Shown here piece after piece: positions 1 through 7,046 of a stretch of DNA of 13,732 bases (positions are counted from its first letter, which is position 1; each line of letters starts with the position of its first letter). The DNA comes from JAQWRV01 sp045564915. GTDB lineage: Bacteria > Pseudomonadota > Alphaproteobacteria > Rhodospirillales > Rhodospirillaceae. Under the pieces are notes generated by a model that saw only the letters and a program-made list of their open reading frames with translations, did no database searches and was not told the DNA's origin. The position numbers and the translations under genes were made by a program. The stretch is from the NCBI GenBank assembly GCA_045564915.1, contig JBJLGL010000003.1:1-13732 (forward strand), read 5' to 3'.

Positions 1-149
1 ACAGTCCAGCCACGCGCCGCATAATCCTTAACGAAGGCCAAGCCATGGCCCGTACTTGAACCAGTGATGAGAACAGTTTTAGCGTCTGCTGCGCCGGTGA
101 AAATAGCCAAACAGACAGCGAAGAAAACTCCAATTATGGTGCGCGTCAT
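1..149 (-). CDS. SDR-family oxidoreductase, N-terminal part, cut by window edge
   Basis: Only the first 49 codons are present; the rest lies beyond the left edge. The reading starts at the ATG complementary to 147-149, preceded by a purine-rich GGGAGAGG stretch that can serve as ribosome binding site. Residues 1-23 (MTRTIIGVFFAVCLAIFTGA) form a signal peptide or membrane anchor. They are followed by KTVLITGSSTGHGLA, the TGxxxGxG dinucleotide-binding motif after the first beta strand of short-chain dehydrogenases/reductases, and then a helix ending in AARGWT. An NAD(P)-dependent oxidoreductase is therefore likely, unusual only in carrying an export signal. The substrate cannot be judged because the YxxxK active site is missing. 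Family is fairly sure, function unknown. Confidence 0.75.
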   Translation of the reverse strand, partial: MTRTIIGVFFAVCLAIFTGAADAKTVLITGSSTGHGLAFVKDYAARGWT

Positions 150-522
150 CGTACGCCTCTCCCTAGTTTTATGGCATGGCATGACAGGACGAGATCGGTC
201 TCAAAGCACGGTATGCTGTCAAATTACTTTTGGCCAGAAAAAGGATGATAGTGGCCATAGAATGCATAGGCTAAATCAGAACGATAGGGCGACTGAAAAC
301 CCGAGGTCCCGCCCGGGGAGCGGGGCTAGCCCCTTTATGAATGAGGTATCAGGCAGTGAATCAGACACAGATCAGATAGTCTAATCGCTGATGCATCAAG
401 AGAAGTCGAAGACGTGCCAACATTCATATCAACTTCCTAATTCACTAGATCGAGATAACAGCATCAACGCAGTCACCCCAGACACCACAACCAGATGCAG
501 GGTGTCGTCCTTGAGTTTGGTT
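150..522. other. Intergenic region between SDR gene and DUF1826 gene
   Basis: This 373-bp stretch holds no convincing gene. It must contain the promoter of the leftward SDR gene; a TTGACA-like hexamer lies on the minus strand at 217-222 but has no good partner at the usual spacing. A perfect palindrome GGGGCTAGCCCC occupies 322-333, followed on the plus strand by TTTATG. A GACACC/GGTGTC inverted pair (481-486 and 501-506) lies just after the end of the DUF1826 gene and may be a weak 3'-end hairpin, without a T-run. Confidence 0.5.
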
Positions 523-1194
523 TTAGCATAGTTTCTCGCGGACCCATTCTGGATTTATGTGTAAGCAACCCTCACCGTCATCGAGCGGATCCAGGACCAG
601 ATTGAGCCGCGTCATCGCCAACCCTTGAATGGGCGGAGACCGGTGTCGGAAATGAGCAGACATGGCGTTAGGCCAGCGTTTACCCCTTAGAACGATGGGG
701 CAGCCGCTGCGCACATCGAAGATGTCATCCGGATCTGTACCGCCTGTCAGAACCCCGTATTGAGTGCCTGGGCCGCGGTAGGTACAGATCAAACGTGCTT
801 TGACGACATCCGTATGAAATTTCTTGCACGCGTTGCTACCCACAACGTCAAAACGTAGCTGTAGGCGAGCCGCTGACATCACTCCGGCAAACCCCTTTGC
901 AAGAGAGGCTATATCGTCGATGAACCATTCGCGTTCTGGACATTCCGGCATACCGGCTTCTTCACACGCCTGCCGTGCGACGGCGGAGATATCCCTAGTC
1001 ATAAGATTGACGCGTGCCCACGGCAGGTTGTCCGGTAAAAGCCCGTCGATCCATATCTTGAAAGCCTCTGGAATGCGCCGCTGCAAAACAACCGCTGGCA
1101 CGGAGTTCTCCCTGAGCGCGTGCAAACCACTGATCTCGCTGACGCGCGTGGCCGGATCGCTATCTGAGTTTACAACGAGCGCAAGTGATGTCAC
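523..1194 (-). CDS. DUF1826 domain-containing protein (zinc-regulon associated)
   Basis: This 223-residue protein has the length and hallmark segment of the DUF1826 family, seen here as KKFHTDVVKARLICTYRGPG (about residues 124-143). The family has no established activity, but its genes recur in zinc (Zur) regulons of alphaproteobacteria, which matches the zur and ZnuD-like genes upstream. The start lies 17 bp after the stop of the receptor gene, so the two are very probably cotranscribed. The protein has no signal peptide or membrane segment, so it should be cytoplasmic. H127-x-D129, a later H181/H184 and an Arg before a hydrophobic strand (R196, TRLNLVLD) recall the HxD...H...R facial triad of 2-oxoglutarate/Fe(II) oxygenases; that comparison is inference. 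A role in coping with low zinc is likely from context, the reaction unknown. Confidence 0.8.
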   Translation of the reverse strand: MTSLALVVNSDSDPATRVSEISGLHALRENSVPAVVLQRRIPEAFKIWIDGLLPDNLPWARVNLMTRDISAVARQACEEAGMPECPEREWFIDDIASLAKGFAGVMSAARLQLRFDVVGSNACKKFHTDVVKARLICTYRGPGTQYGVLTGGTDPDDIFDVRSGCPIVLRGKRWPNAMSAHFRHRSPPIQGLAMTRLNLVLDPLDDGEGCLHINPEWVREKLC

Positions 1195-1211
1195 GTGACT
1201 TGCCCCTGATC

Positions 1212-3263
1212 TTAGAATCCCATAGCAACAGAAAAGCGCACGTCTCGGCCAGGAAGCGGTGTGAGCTCCTTTATGAATGAGGTGTGCGGCCGGGCAAAGC
1301 TATTGCCGAGATTGCGACCTTGAAGCGTGAGCCTTAAATCTCGCTCTTCAAAAGGGTTCCAGCTTAGTTGTGCGTTCACAAAGGTGTAGGAGTCTGTTTC
1401 TTCTTCCAGTGGCGCAACCCGTGTCGCACTAGACGAGCCCTCTACCTCGATCCGTGCTGTCCACGTTTGGAATGCTGCGGAGGCGCCTAAGGTGTAGAAC
1501 AACGGCGGAATCCGCGGCAGCGGTACATCCGCTGTATCGTCCGTCGCTTTGACATAACTGAGTGATCCGTCTAGGGCGACCGTCATTTCCTCGGATGTGT
1601 AGATTTCTACATCCGCTTCTGCTTCGAAGCCGGAGAAAGTCGTATCAACCTGGGTGAACTGGTAAACCGGCAAGCCGTCTTCTTCCATACCAGTCTGCTG
1701 TTCGAATGTGTAATCGTCATACTCCGTGCTGAATAGATTGAGTGACCCGCCAAAATGCTCCATCCCGACCTTTAAATTTGCTTCCGTATGCCAGGCCTTT
1801 TCTTTGACAAGATTCGGATTCCCAACTTCAAACTGTTGAGTAGCCAAATGGGGCCCGTTGGAGAACAGCTCTTCCGCATTGGGCGCGCGTTCCGTTTGAG
1901 ATGTCGTCAGTCCAAACACGACGTCATTTGCAAACCGCCAAGAAGCCCCAATGGACCCTGAGAATGTATCGAAATCCCGTTCCGTGTTGGTTGTAGTAGA
2001 TGTGACATCGACCTTTTCGTAGCGTAGCCCGGCGGTCAGAGTGGAAGAGCCAAAGGAGGCTTCCTCGACAATGAAAGCAGCGAGAGAGTCAGTCTTAGTT
2101 GGAGGAACGAAAGCTTCGGCGCCGATAGCTTCGAATTCGCGGTTGCGCATTTGAAGACCAAACGCCCCTTCTGCGTTCCCAATTGGTCGGTGAATAAGCT
2201 CAAGCCGGCTTTCCCAGGCCTCGTTGCGAAAGATGGTACCAATTTCGTCGCCTTCAAGTTCCGTATGATCGTAATCGCCATAGCCAAAACTAAAGGTCGC
2301 CTTGTCCAGGAATGACCCCAAATTCCGGACTTCGCCGTCGAGATCGAACCGCACCCGTTGGAGATCAATGGAAATGATTTCCTCTTCCTCCTCTGCGTGT
2401 TCTTCCTCTTCGTGCTCTTCTTCATCATGGACTTCGCCTTCATGGTCTTCTTCATGCTCGTGTGCCGCAGGAACACCATAGAGAGAGTTGAAGTAGCCAC
2501 CGGACACGCCAACATGCCCGTCTTCCCAGATGTAGCTGAGGCCAGCACCTATGGTGTAAACCTCAGCGGCGGAGTTTTCGACAAACCCCTCAATCCCCTC
2601 CTCTTCAGCTTCTTCATTGGCAAATCCATCAATCTCATAGTTTGATTGATCGCTATAAGAGCCATCCAACGAGAACATGAGACCCGGACCGATTTGCCCT
2701 TGGGTTTGGGCGTTTGCGCTAAACAGGTCGGCATTGGTGCCGTAGGTAAGATCACCGCGACCAGTGAACGTTTGCTCCGGCAACGCAGTGACGATGCGCG
2801 TGTCGATGACGTTGACGATCCCACCGACTGCATTGGACCCGAACAACAGCGTGTTGGGGCCGCGCAGGATTTCGATCCGCTCAGTCGTACCCGTGTTGAT
2901 AGAAACCTGATGGTCGACGCTGGTCACCGAAGCATCAACCGGATCAACCCCATTGGTCAACACCCGAATACGGTCGCCGCCCTGCCCACGAATGATGGGC
3001 CGGCTGGCGACGGGACCGAAAAACGTTGACGATACACCGGTCTCGCCGCGAAGGGTTTCCCCAAGAGAGGATCGTACTCTATCGCGCAAGGCGTCACCTG
3101 TTAGGATCGAGGCACCCTGGATAGTATCTGCCAGACTCCGCTCTAGCGGAGTGGAAGTGACAAGTATTTCCTGAATATTGAGGGTTGAATTTGACTGTGC
3201 CAAGGCGGCGTAGTGAACGAACGAGCATAAGGCGACTGTAGACAAAAGTATTATGTTGCGCAT
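1212..3263 (-). CDS. znuD: TonB-dependent outer-membrane receptor, ZnuD-like zinc receptor
   Basis: The 683-residue protein begins with a signal peptide (MRNIILLSTVALCSFVHYAALAQ). I chose the ATG at 3263 rather than the longer reading from 3308, because only this start places the signal peptide at the N-terminus. A plug domain follows (about residues 30-155: EILVTSTPLE, RPIIRGQGGDRIRVLTNG, RIEILRGPNTLLFGSNAVGG), then a 22-strand-type barrel ending in the terminal Phe of RFSVAMGF. Residues about 268-295 form an extracellular-loop-like run of His and Glu/Asp with six His, as in zinc-importing ZnuD receptors. It should bring zinc or a zinc complex into the periplasm using TonB/ExbBD energy. Its place between zur (96 bp upstream) and DUF1826 supports zinc over iron or cobalamin. 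The family is certain, the substrate probable. Confidence 0.88.
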   Translation of the reverse strand: MRNIILLSTVALCSFVHYAALAQSNSTLNIQEILVTSTPLERSLADTIQGASILTGDALRDRVRSSLGETLRGETGVSSTFFGPVASRPIIRGQGGDRIRVLTNGVDPVDASVTSVDHQVSINTGTTERIEILRGPNTLLFGSNAVGGIVNVIDTRIVTALPEQTFTGRGDLTYGTNADLFSANAQTQGQIGPGLMFSLDGSYSDQSNYEIDGFANEEAEEEGIEGFVENSAAEVYTIGAGLSYIWEDGHVGVSGGYFNSLYGVPAAHEHEEDHEGEVHDEEEHEEEEHAEEEEEIISIDLQRVRFDLDGEVRNLGSFLDKATFSFGYGDYDHTELEGDEIGTIFRNEAWESRLELIHRPIGNAEGAFGLQMRNREFEAIGAEAFVPPTKTDSLAAFIVEEASFGSSTLTAGLRYEKVDVTSTTTNTERDFDTFSGSIGASWRFANDVVFGLTTSQTERAPNAEELFSNGPHLATQQFEVGNPNLVKEKAWHTEANLKVGMEHFGGSLNLFSTEYDDYTFEQQTGMEEDGLPVYQFTQVDTTFSGFEAEADVEIYTSEEMTVALDGSLSYVKATDDTADVPLPRIPPLFYTLGASAAFQTWTARIEVEGSSSATRVAPLEEETDSYTFVNAQLSWNPFEERDLRLTLQGRNLGNSFARPHTSFIKELTPLPGRDVRFSVAMGF
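2379..2462 (-). repeat. Coding segment for His/Glu-rich metal-binding loop
   Basis: This low-complexity, purine-rich stretch of the receptor gene encodes an alternation of His and Glu/Asp (starting HEHEEDHEGEVHDEEEHEEE), with six His within 28 residues. A smaller acidic patch, NEEAEEEGIE, lies about 40 residues earlier. Such loops capture Zn2+ at the cell surface in ZnuD-type receptors. On the opposite strand the stretch creates an apparent hydrophobic Phe/Leu-rich reading frame, which is an artefact. Confidence 0.75.
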
Positions 3264-3359
3264 TGTGATGATCTCTAACCTGATTTTGTTGATGTTTGGG
3301 TTAACCAAGAGCTCTCTATTGAGCTATCTCACTATCTGTGCGGCGATGCGCCGACCTGC

Positions 3360-3749
3360 TTAGTGTTTTGCGGTGCAGTCTTTACAATGCCCCATGATTT
3401 CAAATGTTTTATGGGATGCACTGAAGCCAGAGGCACCCTGCCAACGGGACACCGCCTGGCATAGCCCGTGATCCTCTATCTCCTCGACATGCTTGCAGTC
3501 TGTGCACACAGCAAGAATTACCTCATGGGCGTGACCATGCGAGCTGCAGGGAACAAAGGCTTTAAGGCTCTCAATACGGTGGACGCGGCCTTCCGAGTTG
3601 AGACGTTCAAGGGCGCGATAAATAACCGGCGGAGATGGACAACGCTGGGCAGGTAGCCGCGCAATCAGCTCGTAGGCCGTGAGCGGTTGATCTGCCACTT
3701 CCATGATTTTCACAATCTGTGAGTCATCTACTGCTCTCGCTCGGGCCAT
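3360..3749 (-). CDS. zur: Fur-family zinc uptake regulator Zur
   Basis: The protein has 129 residues, a little short for the Fur family but complete. The N-terminal winged helix contains the recognition segment PSPPVIYRALERLNSEGRVH (about 38-57). The dimerisation half has the metal-site signature CSSHGHAHEVILAVCTDC (C68, H71, H73, H75, C82, C85) and a second CxxC pair near the end (C122, C125), the structural zinc site. The HGHAHE motif and the genes behind it (ZnuD-like receptor, DUF1826) favour Zur over Fur or PerR. With zinc bound it should bind the GTTATA/TATAAC cluster immediately in front of its own start and repress the whole leftward operon, making it autoregulated. Family is certain; zinc specificity is strongly supported by context. 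Confidence 0.9.
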   Translation of the reverse strand: MARARAVDDSQIVKIMEVADQPLTAYELIARLPAQRCPSPPVIYRALERLNSEGRVHRIESLKAFVPCSSHGHAHEVILAVCTDCKHVEEIEDHGLCQAVSRWQGASGFSASHKTFEIMGHCKDCTAKH

Positions 3750-3760
3750 CTCTTACCTCG

Positions 3761-3794
3761 GTTATATAATACGTATCGTATAACATACGTTATA
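3761..3794. promoter_or_regulatory. Probable Zur operator, overlapping palindromes
   Basis: Twelve to 45 bp in front of the zur start lie GTTATA (3761-3766), TATAAC (3779-3784) and GTTATA (3789-3794). They make three nested dyads: GTTATA-N3-TACGTA-N3-TATAAC (3761-3784), CGTATCGTATAACATACG (3772-3789), and TATAAC-N4-GTTATA (3779-3794). GTTATA/TATAAC half-sites are the known form of proteobacterial Zur boxes. The crowding suggests binding of more than one Zur dimer. That this is the operator is inferred from position and sequence. Confidence 0.75.
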
Positions 3795-3815
3795 ATCAGC
3801 TGCCTAAAAAGTCAA
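3789..3815 (-). promoter_or_regulatory. Possible promoter of the zur-znuD-DUF1826 operon
   Basis: On the minus strand TTGACT (3810-3815) is followed after 15 bp by TATAAC (3789-3794), resembling -35 and -10 hexamers with a short spacer. The -10 candidate is itself a Zur half-site, so repressor binding would block polymerase directly. The short spacer makes this uncertain; the true -10 could be a neighbouring AT-rich hexamer. Confidence 0.35.
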
Positions 3816-4125
3816 TATTTTTCAATACTTACAAGCCAGAGGTAACTAAGGTCAGCAGACGCGCATATATTATGATCGAGAATGAGATCACATTATTAGA
3901 CAACCTTTAGAAAGGCAGCGCCGAGGCACCAGGATATGACAGGGCCGCACAAGTGCCCTCTAATTGGCTGCGCCCCGTTTTCAACATCGGGCCTCAGGGT
4001 GTCAACTCACGGGACTGTCAGCGTTCATACAGTCCCAGTGCAGCAGCACCCAACGGCTTGGGCCGATAATAGAACAGAAGAGGATCGCGATAAGCCATCA
4101 ATTAGGTATGAAAGCTTGGTCTTTT
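3795..4125. other. Intergenic region behind the zur promoter, with a hairpin
   Basis: No gene with family resemblance is visible on either strand; the open frames here look random in composition and lack a good ribosome binding site. The main structure is a perfect 8-bp inverted repeat, GGGACTGT (4011-4018) and ACAGTCCC (4029-4036), with a 10-base loop. A shorter GTGC/GCAC dyad follows directly after it. Neither is followed by a T-run, so a rho-independent terminator is not supported. Confidence 0.5.
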
Positions 4126-4542
4126 TTACTCTGTGATTGGGGGAACACCTGTCGGGACCATACCTTCATGGTGATGCACAATCTTCCATTGCCCGCCTTT
4201 TTTTATAAAGACATTGGAAATCCGAACATGGCCTTCCATGGGATTGGGTGGTTCATACTTATAGGTTAGGTAGTAGCGAGCGAGCGCGGTATCACCCCAA
4301 ACATCGACGACAGGGTCATCCACACTAAGGGTTAGCTTGCCCCGGGCCTGCATTTGTTCTTGATCGTCAGCATGAAACTTATTTCGCTCTGCGGTGCCCC
4401 GTATCAGATGGGGTGTAAACACGTCCCATACCGTAGCATCAGGATCCATATGATCCTCAATTCCTCCTATTTCATGCCGAGCAAAAGCATCAAATATGCC
4501 CCGAATCATCTCGGTTACTTCCTTTTCGACATCTTCATTCAT
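4126..4542 (-). CDS. SnoaL/NTF2-like (DUF4440-type) family protein
   Basis: This is a small soluble protein of 138 residues from the second ATG (4542). A GGGGG tract at the right distance precedes that ATG, whereas the ATG at 4554 has no ribosome binding site of its own. The pattern is that of the cone-shaped NTF2/SnoaL fold: an N-terminal helix (VTEMIRGIFDAFARHEIGG), the DPDATVWDVF strand after it, a central segment with WGDTALARYYLTYKY, and the closing KKGGQWKIVHHHEGMVP. Members are mostly small isomerases, hydratases or ligand-binding proteins; no substrate can be named. It lies 56 bp after the DUF1330 gene on the same strand, so the two may share a transcript. Fold assignment is good, function unknown. 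Confidence 0.75.
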   Translation of the reverse strand: MNEDVEKEVTEMIRGIFDAFARHEIGGIEDHMDPDATVWDVFTPHLIRGTAERNKFHADDQEQMQARGKLTLSVDDPVVDVWGDTALARYYLTYKYEPPNPMEGHVRISNVFIKKGGQWKIVHHHEGMVPTGVPPITE

Positions 4543-4598
4543 AGCGGCCCCCATATTTCAGATGCACTTTATTTATCATATCAAGATGTAGACACCCA

Positions 4599-4895
4599 TC
4601 AAGGTTCTTCAAAAATAGCTACGTCGTAAATACCGGTGTTGTCGCGAAAGGGTTTTATCTCCGACTGATATTCACTTGAATTCCAAAACGACTGCGCGGC
4701 CTCCACGGATGGCCATTTGGAAATTACCACAACGCGATCATTAAAGAGTTCGCCCTCACAGTTAGTATTCGGCTCTCCGCGAATCACATACTCAGCTCCG
4801 AGTTTATCCGTTAGGTCCGCGGCCCGGTCAGCATATTTTTGAAAGTCTTCAGACCAATCATCAACCCTAGCAATAGCAACCACAAAAGCAGCCAT
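4599..4895 (-). CDS. DUF1330 domain-containing protein
   Basis: At 98 residues this has the usual full length of DUF1330, a dimeric alpha+beta-barrel (ABM-like) family. Typical features are FVVAIARVDD at the first strand, FQKYADRAADLTDKLGAEYVIRG, VVVISKWPSVEAAQSFWNSSEYQ, and a final IYDVAIFEEP strand. A strong ribosome binding site, GGGGAGA, stands just before the ATG at 4895. No enzymatic role is established for the family. It heads a probable two-gene unit with the SnoaL-like gene and is divergent from the tannase-family gene across 281 bp; a joint catabolic role with that esterase is possible but unproven. Confidence 0.85.
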   Translation of the reverse strand: MAAFVVAIARVDDWSEDFQKYADRAADLTDKLGAEYVIRGEPNTNCEGELFNDRVVVISKWPSVEAAQSFWNSSEYQSEIKPFRDNTGIYDVAIFEEP

Positions 4896-5176
4896 AAGTT
4901 TCTCCCCACATAGTTCTTATAGGCAATAGACCCTAACGGATTAGCAACATAACTAATACACGACTCCACAGTTTTTCCCCTAGAGTCAATACTTCTCAGA
5001 CAGAAGATAACAAGCCCGAAGGACGCCCCGATACGGCCCCACTGCACCAGAAACAAACATTTCTTGAGTAATTAGCAAGGCGGTGTCACAGTTTAACAGT
5101 ATCTTTTAGTAGTGCCGGTCAAAGGAGCGGTACGCGATCATTTCATGTAGATTTTGGATCTTAGAAGGGATGGGTC

Positions 5177-6712
5177 ATGACTAAAGTGAGCGGGTGCCGA
5201 CTCTTTGCTATTATTACTGCCGGTTTCTGTTTTAGCAGTGTGTCTTCGAGCCAAGCGCAAAATGATGCTGCCCAAGACAAACCAAGCGGTCGATGTCAGG
5301 CGCTAGCGCAGGCAGATTTTTCTGCCGTGACGGACGCCCCAACCCAAGTCACATCATCGACTTTTGTCGATGCTACCGACGACATGAGAGCCTATTGTAA
5401 AATCGAAGGTTATGTTGCCCCGACAGTCAATATAGAAGTGCGCCTTCCTGCCGAAAATTGGAATGGTAAGTTTATTAAACGGGGCTGCGGTGGATATTGC
5501 GGAACCGTTCATGGCGACTACTGCAATAATCATGTCAAAAAGGGCTATGCCTGTGTGGTCAGCGACATGGGCCACAGAAGTACTGGTGGTGATGCCAAAT
5601 GGGCCTATAACAATCCGCAGTTAGAAATCGATTTTGGCTACCGCTCAACCCACGTGAGTACGGCCGCAGGCAAAGCTATTACGGAGGCGTTTTTTGGTAA
5701 TGCGCCACAGCGTTCATATTACATGGGGTGCTCCACCGGCGGTCGCCAAGGGCTGGTGGAAGCCCAGCGCTTTCCCTGGGATTTTGATGGGATAATTGCT
5801 GGAGCACCGGTGATCGACGAGACAGGGGCTGGTCTCCAGCTGATCTGGACGACGACCGCCAACTTGGATGAAAATGGGGAGCAGATTCTGCCTGCTTCTA
5901 AGGTTCCCTTGGTTCATAAAGCGGCCATTTCAAAATGTGATTCCTACGACGGCGTGGAGGATGGCCTAATAGATGACCCGCGCACTTGCGATTTCGATCC
6001 TGGTGCATTGCAATGCGGCATGTTTGGGGGCAGCAACTGCCTTACTCAGGAACAGGTTGAGGTCGTAAAGAAAATCTATAGCGGTCCGTATACTTCAACC
6101 GGGCAACCAACCTACACAGGCGGGGCACTTCCCGGATCTGAGATGCACTGGATCGGCCCCTATATTACAGAGGAGGGCAGGCCCGGGCGCTATTACTTCA
6201 TGATTGGCGATATGTTTCGCTACATGGGCTTCCTGCCAGACCCTGGCCCTTCATGGCAGCCCAAAGACTTCGATTTTGACGAGGACCACAAACGTTTAGG
6301 CATGATGGAAGGCATTTACTCGGGCTCCAACCCAGACCTGCGCAAGTTCCGAGACGCGGGCGGCAAAATGTTTGTCTACCACGGCTGGGCCGACTACTCG
6401 GTCGTCCCACTAAATACTGTAGACTATTACGAGCTGGCAACACGCACTATGGGCGGCTTGGAGGCTACCCAGGAGTTCTTCAGGCTATTCATGATTCCGG
6501 GCATGAGCCATTGTAGTGGTGGTGATGGGGCCTATGCCATCGACTACCTCTCCCACATGGAAGAGTGGGTTGAAGCGGGCAGAGCACCTGATGTGATGAT
6601 GGGTCACCATCCGGTTGAGCAAACAGACCGTTTTGGCACTGACTTTCCACTTAATCCCGAAAGAATTGAGTTTTCACGGCCCGTATATCCCTACCCCAAA
6701 CCGGCGCGGTGA
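5177..6712 (+). CDS. Tannase/feruloyl esterase family secreted hydrolase
   Basis: The 511-residue protein has a signal peptide (about residues 1-28, ending SSSQAQ) and the full layout of the tannase/feruloyl esterase alpha/beta hydrolases, the family that also includes MHETase. The nucleophile is Ser186 in GCSTGGRQG, with Asp406 in YHGWADYSVVP and His445 in PGMSHCSGG. Cys185 and Cys446 flank Ser and His and form the disulfide of the family's CS-D-HC motif. The oxyanion-side KFIKRGCGGYCGTV (98-111) and an Asp-rich calcium-site region (CDSYDGVEDGLIDDPRTCDF, 254-273) are also present. All catalytic residues are intact. It should hydrolyse esters of aromatic acids in the periplasm or outside the cell; the exact ester is unknown. 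AAGGGA before the ATG is a plausible ribosome binding site. The gene stands alone on this strand. Confidence 0.9.
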   Translation: MTKVSGCRLFAIITAGFCFSSVSSSQAQNDAAQDKPSGRCQALAQADFSAVTDAPTQVTSSTFVDATDDMRAYCKIEGYVAPTVNIEVRLPAENWNGKFIKRGCGGYCGTVHGDYCNNHVKKGYACVVSDMGHRSTGGDAKWAYNNPQLEIDFGYRSTHVSTAAGKAITEAFFGNAPQRSYYMGCSTGGRQGLVEAQRFPWDFDGIIAGAPVIDETGAGLQLIWTTTANLDENGEQILPASKVPLVHKAAISKCDSYDGVEDGLIDDPRTCDFDPGALQCGMFGGSNCLTQEQVEVVKKIYSGPYTSTGQPTYTGGALPGSEMHWIGPYITEEGRPGRYYFMIGDMFRYMGFLPDPGPSWQPKDFDFDEDHKRLGMMEGIYSGSNPDLRKFRDAGGKMFVYHGWADYSVVPLNTVDYYELATRTMGGLEATQEFFRLFMIPGMSHCSGGDGAYAIDYLSHMEEWVEAGRAPDVMMGHHPVEQTDRFGTDFPLNPERIEFSRPVYPYPKPAR

Positions 6713-7046
6713 CGCCACTGGATTTTGTATTGCTTGGTCTTAGGATGAGCCGCCCGAGTCTGTATTTTTGAAAAATACAGTAGGACAGCCAGTCTCAGCA
6801 GTTGGTGCAATAGACGTTTATACCTCGTCGCTATCTACCTTTTAACTACCCGGTTCGTTCCGTGTCCGCTTCCGCTTCAGGGGTATCTTCTACAGGCTGC
6901 GGTGTTGAGCTTCAGGCTGACTCCAAAGCAACAACAACGTCGCTCGATGTTGGTGGAACGGGAGGCATCAGCAGTGGTGCCAGTCATACGAGAGCATCCG
7001 GCGCCGGAGGCGATGATTATGTGTTCGTACAAATATCGGGTTAGTA
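6713..7046. other. Intergenic region after the esterase, no gene recognised
   Basis: These 334 bp contain the perfect palindrome at 6760-6780 and otherwise no recognisable gene. Open frames on both strands are low-complexity (Ser/Gly/Thr-rich on plus, Cys/Arg-rich on minus) and lack supporting ribosome binding sites. This is the end zone of two convergent genes, the esterase and the methyltransferase-like gene. Confidence 0.5.
6760..6780. repeat. Perfect AT-rich palindrome
   Basis: CTGTATTTTT (6760-6769), a single G, then AAAAATACAG (6771-6780) give a perfect 10-bp inverted repeat with a one-base centre. It lies between two convergent genes. The T5 and A5 arms could give weak bidirectional termination, but the stem is AT-rich and has no separate GC part. 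A protein-binding site is an equally good reading. Confidence 0.6.

Noticed and set aside
64..384. Plus-strand open frame of 106 codons
   Set aside because: It lies antisense to the SDR gene start and runs into non-coding DNA; composition is irregular and no ribosome binding site or family feature is seen.
2358..2645. Plus-strand frame with a hydrophobic Phe/Leu-rich N-terminus resembling a membrane protein
   Set aside because: It is the antisense image of the Glu/His-rich loop of the receptor gene (GAA/GAG read backwards gives TTC/CTC).
3341..3353. CGGCG-ATG-CGCCG hairpin between zur and the receptor gene as a terminator
   Set aside because: No T-run follows on the minus strand, and the spacing and shared function favour cotranscription of zur with the receptor.
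3936..4269. Overlapping plus-strand frames in the zur upstream region
   Set aside because: They run into the antisense of the SnoaL-like gene, lack ribosome binding sites and show no recognisable motif.
6862..7044. Ser/Gly/Thr-rich 60-codon frame starting with GTG
   Set aside because: Low complexity, no ribosome binding site, no family likeness; more likely non-coding sequence between convergent genes.
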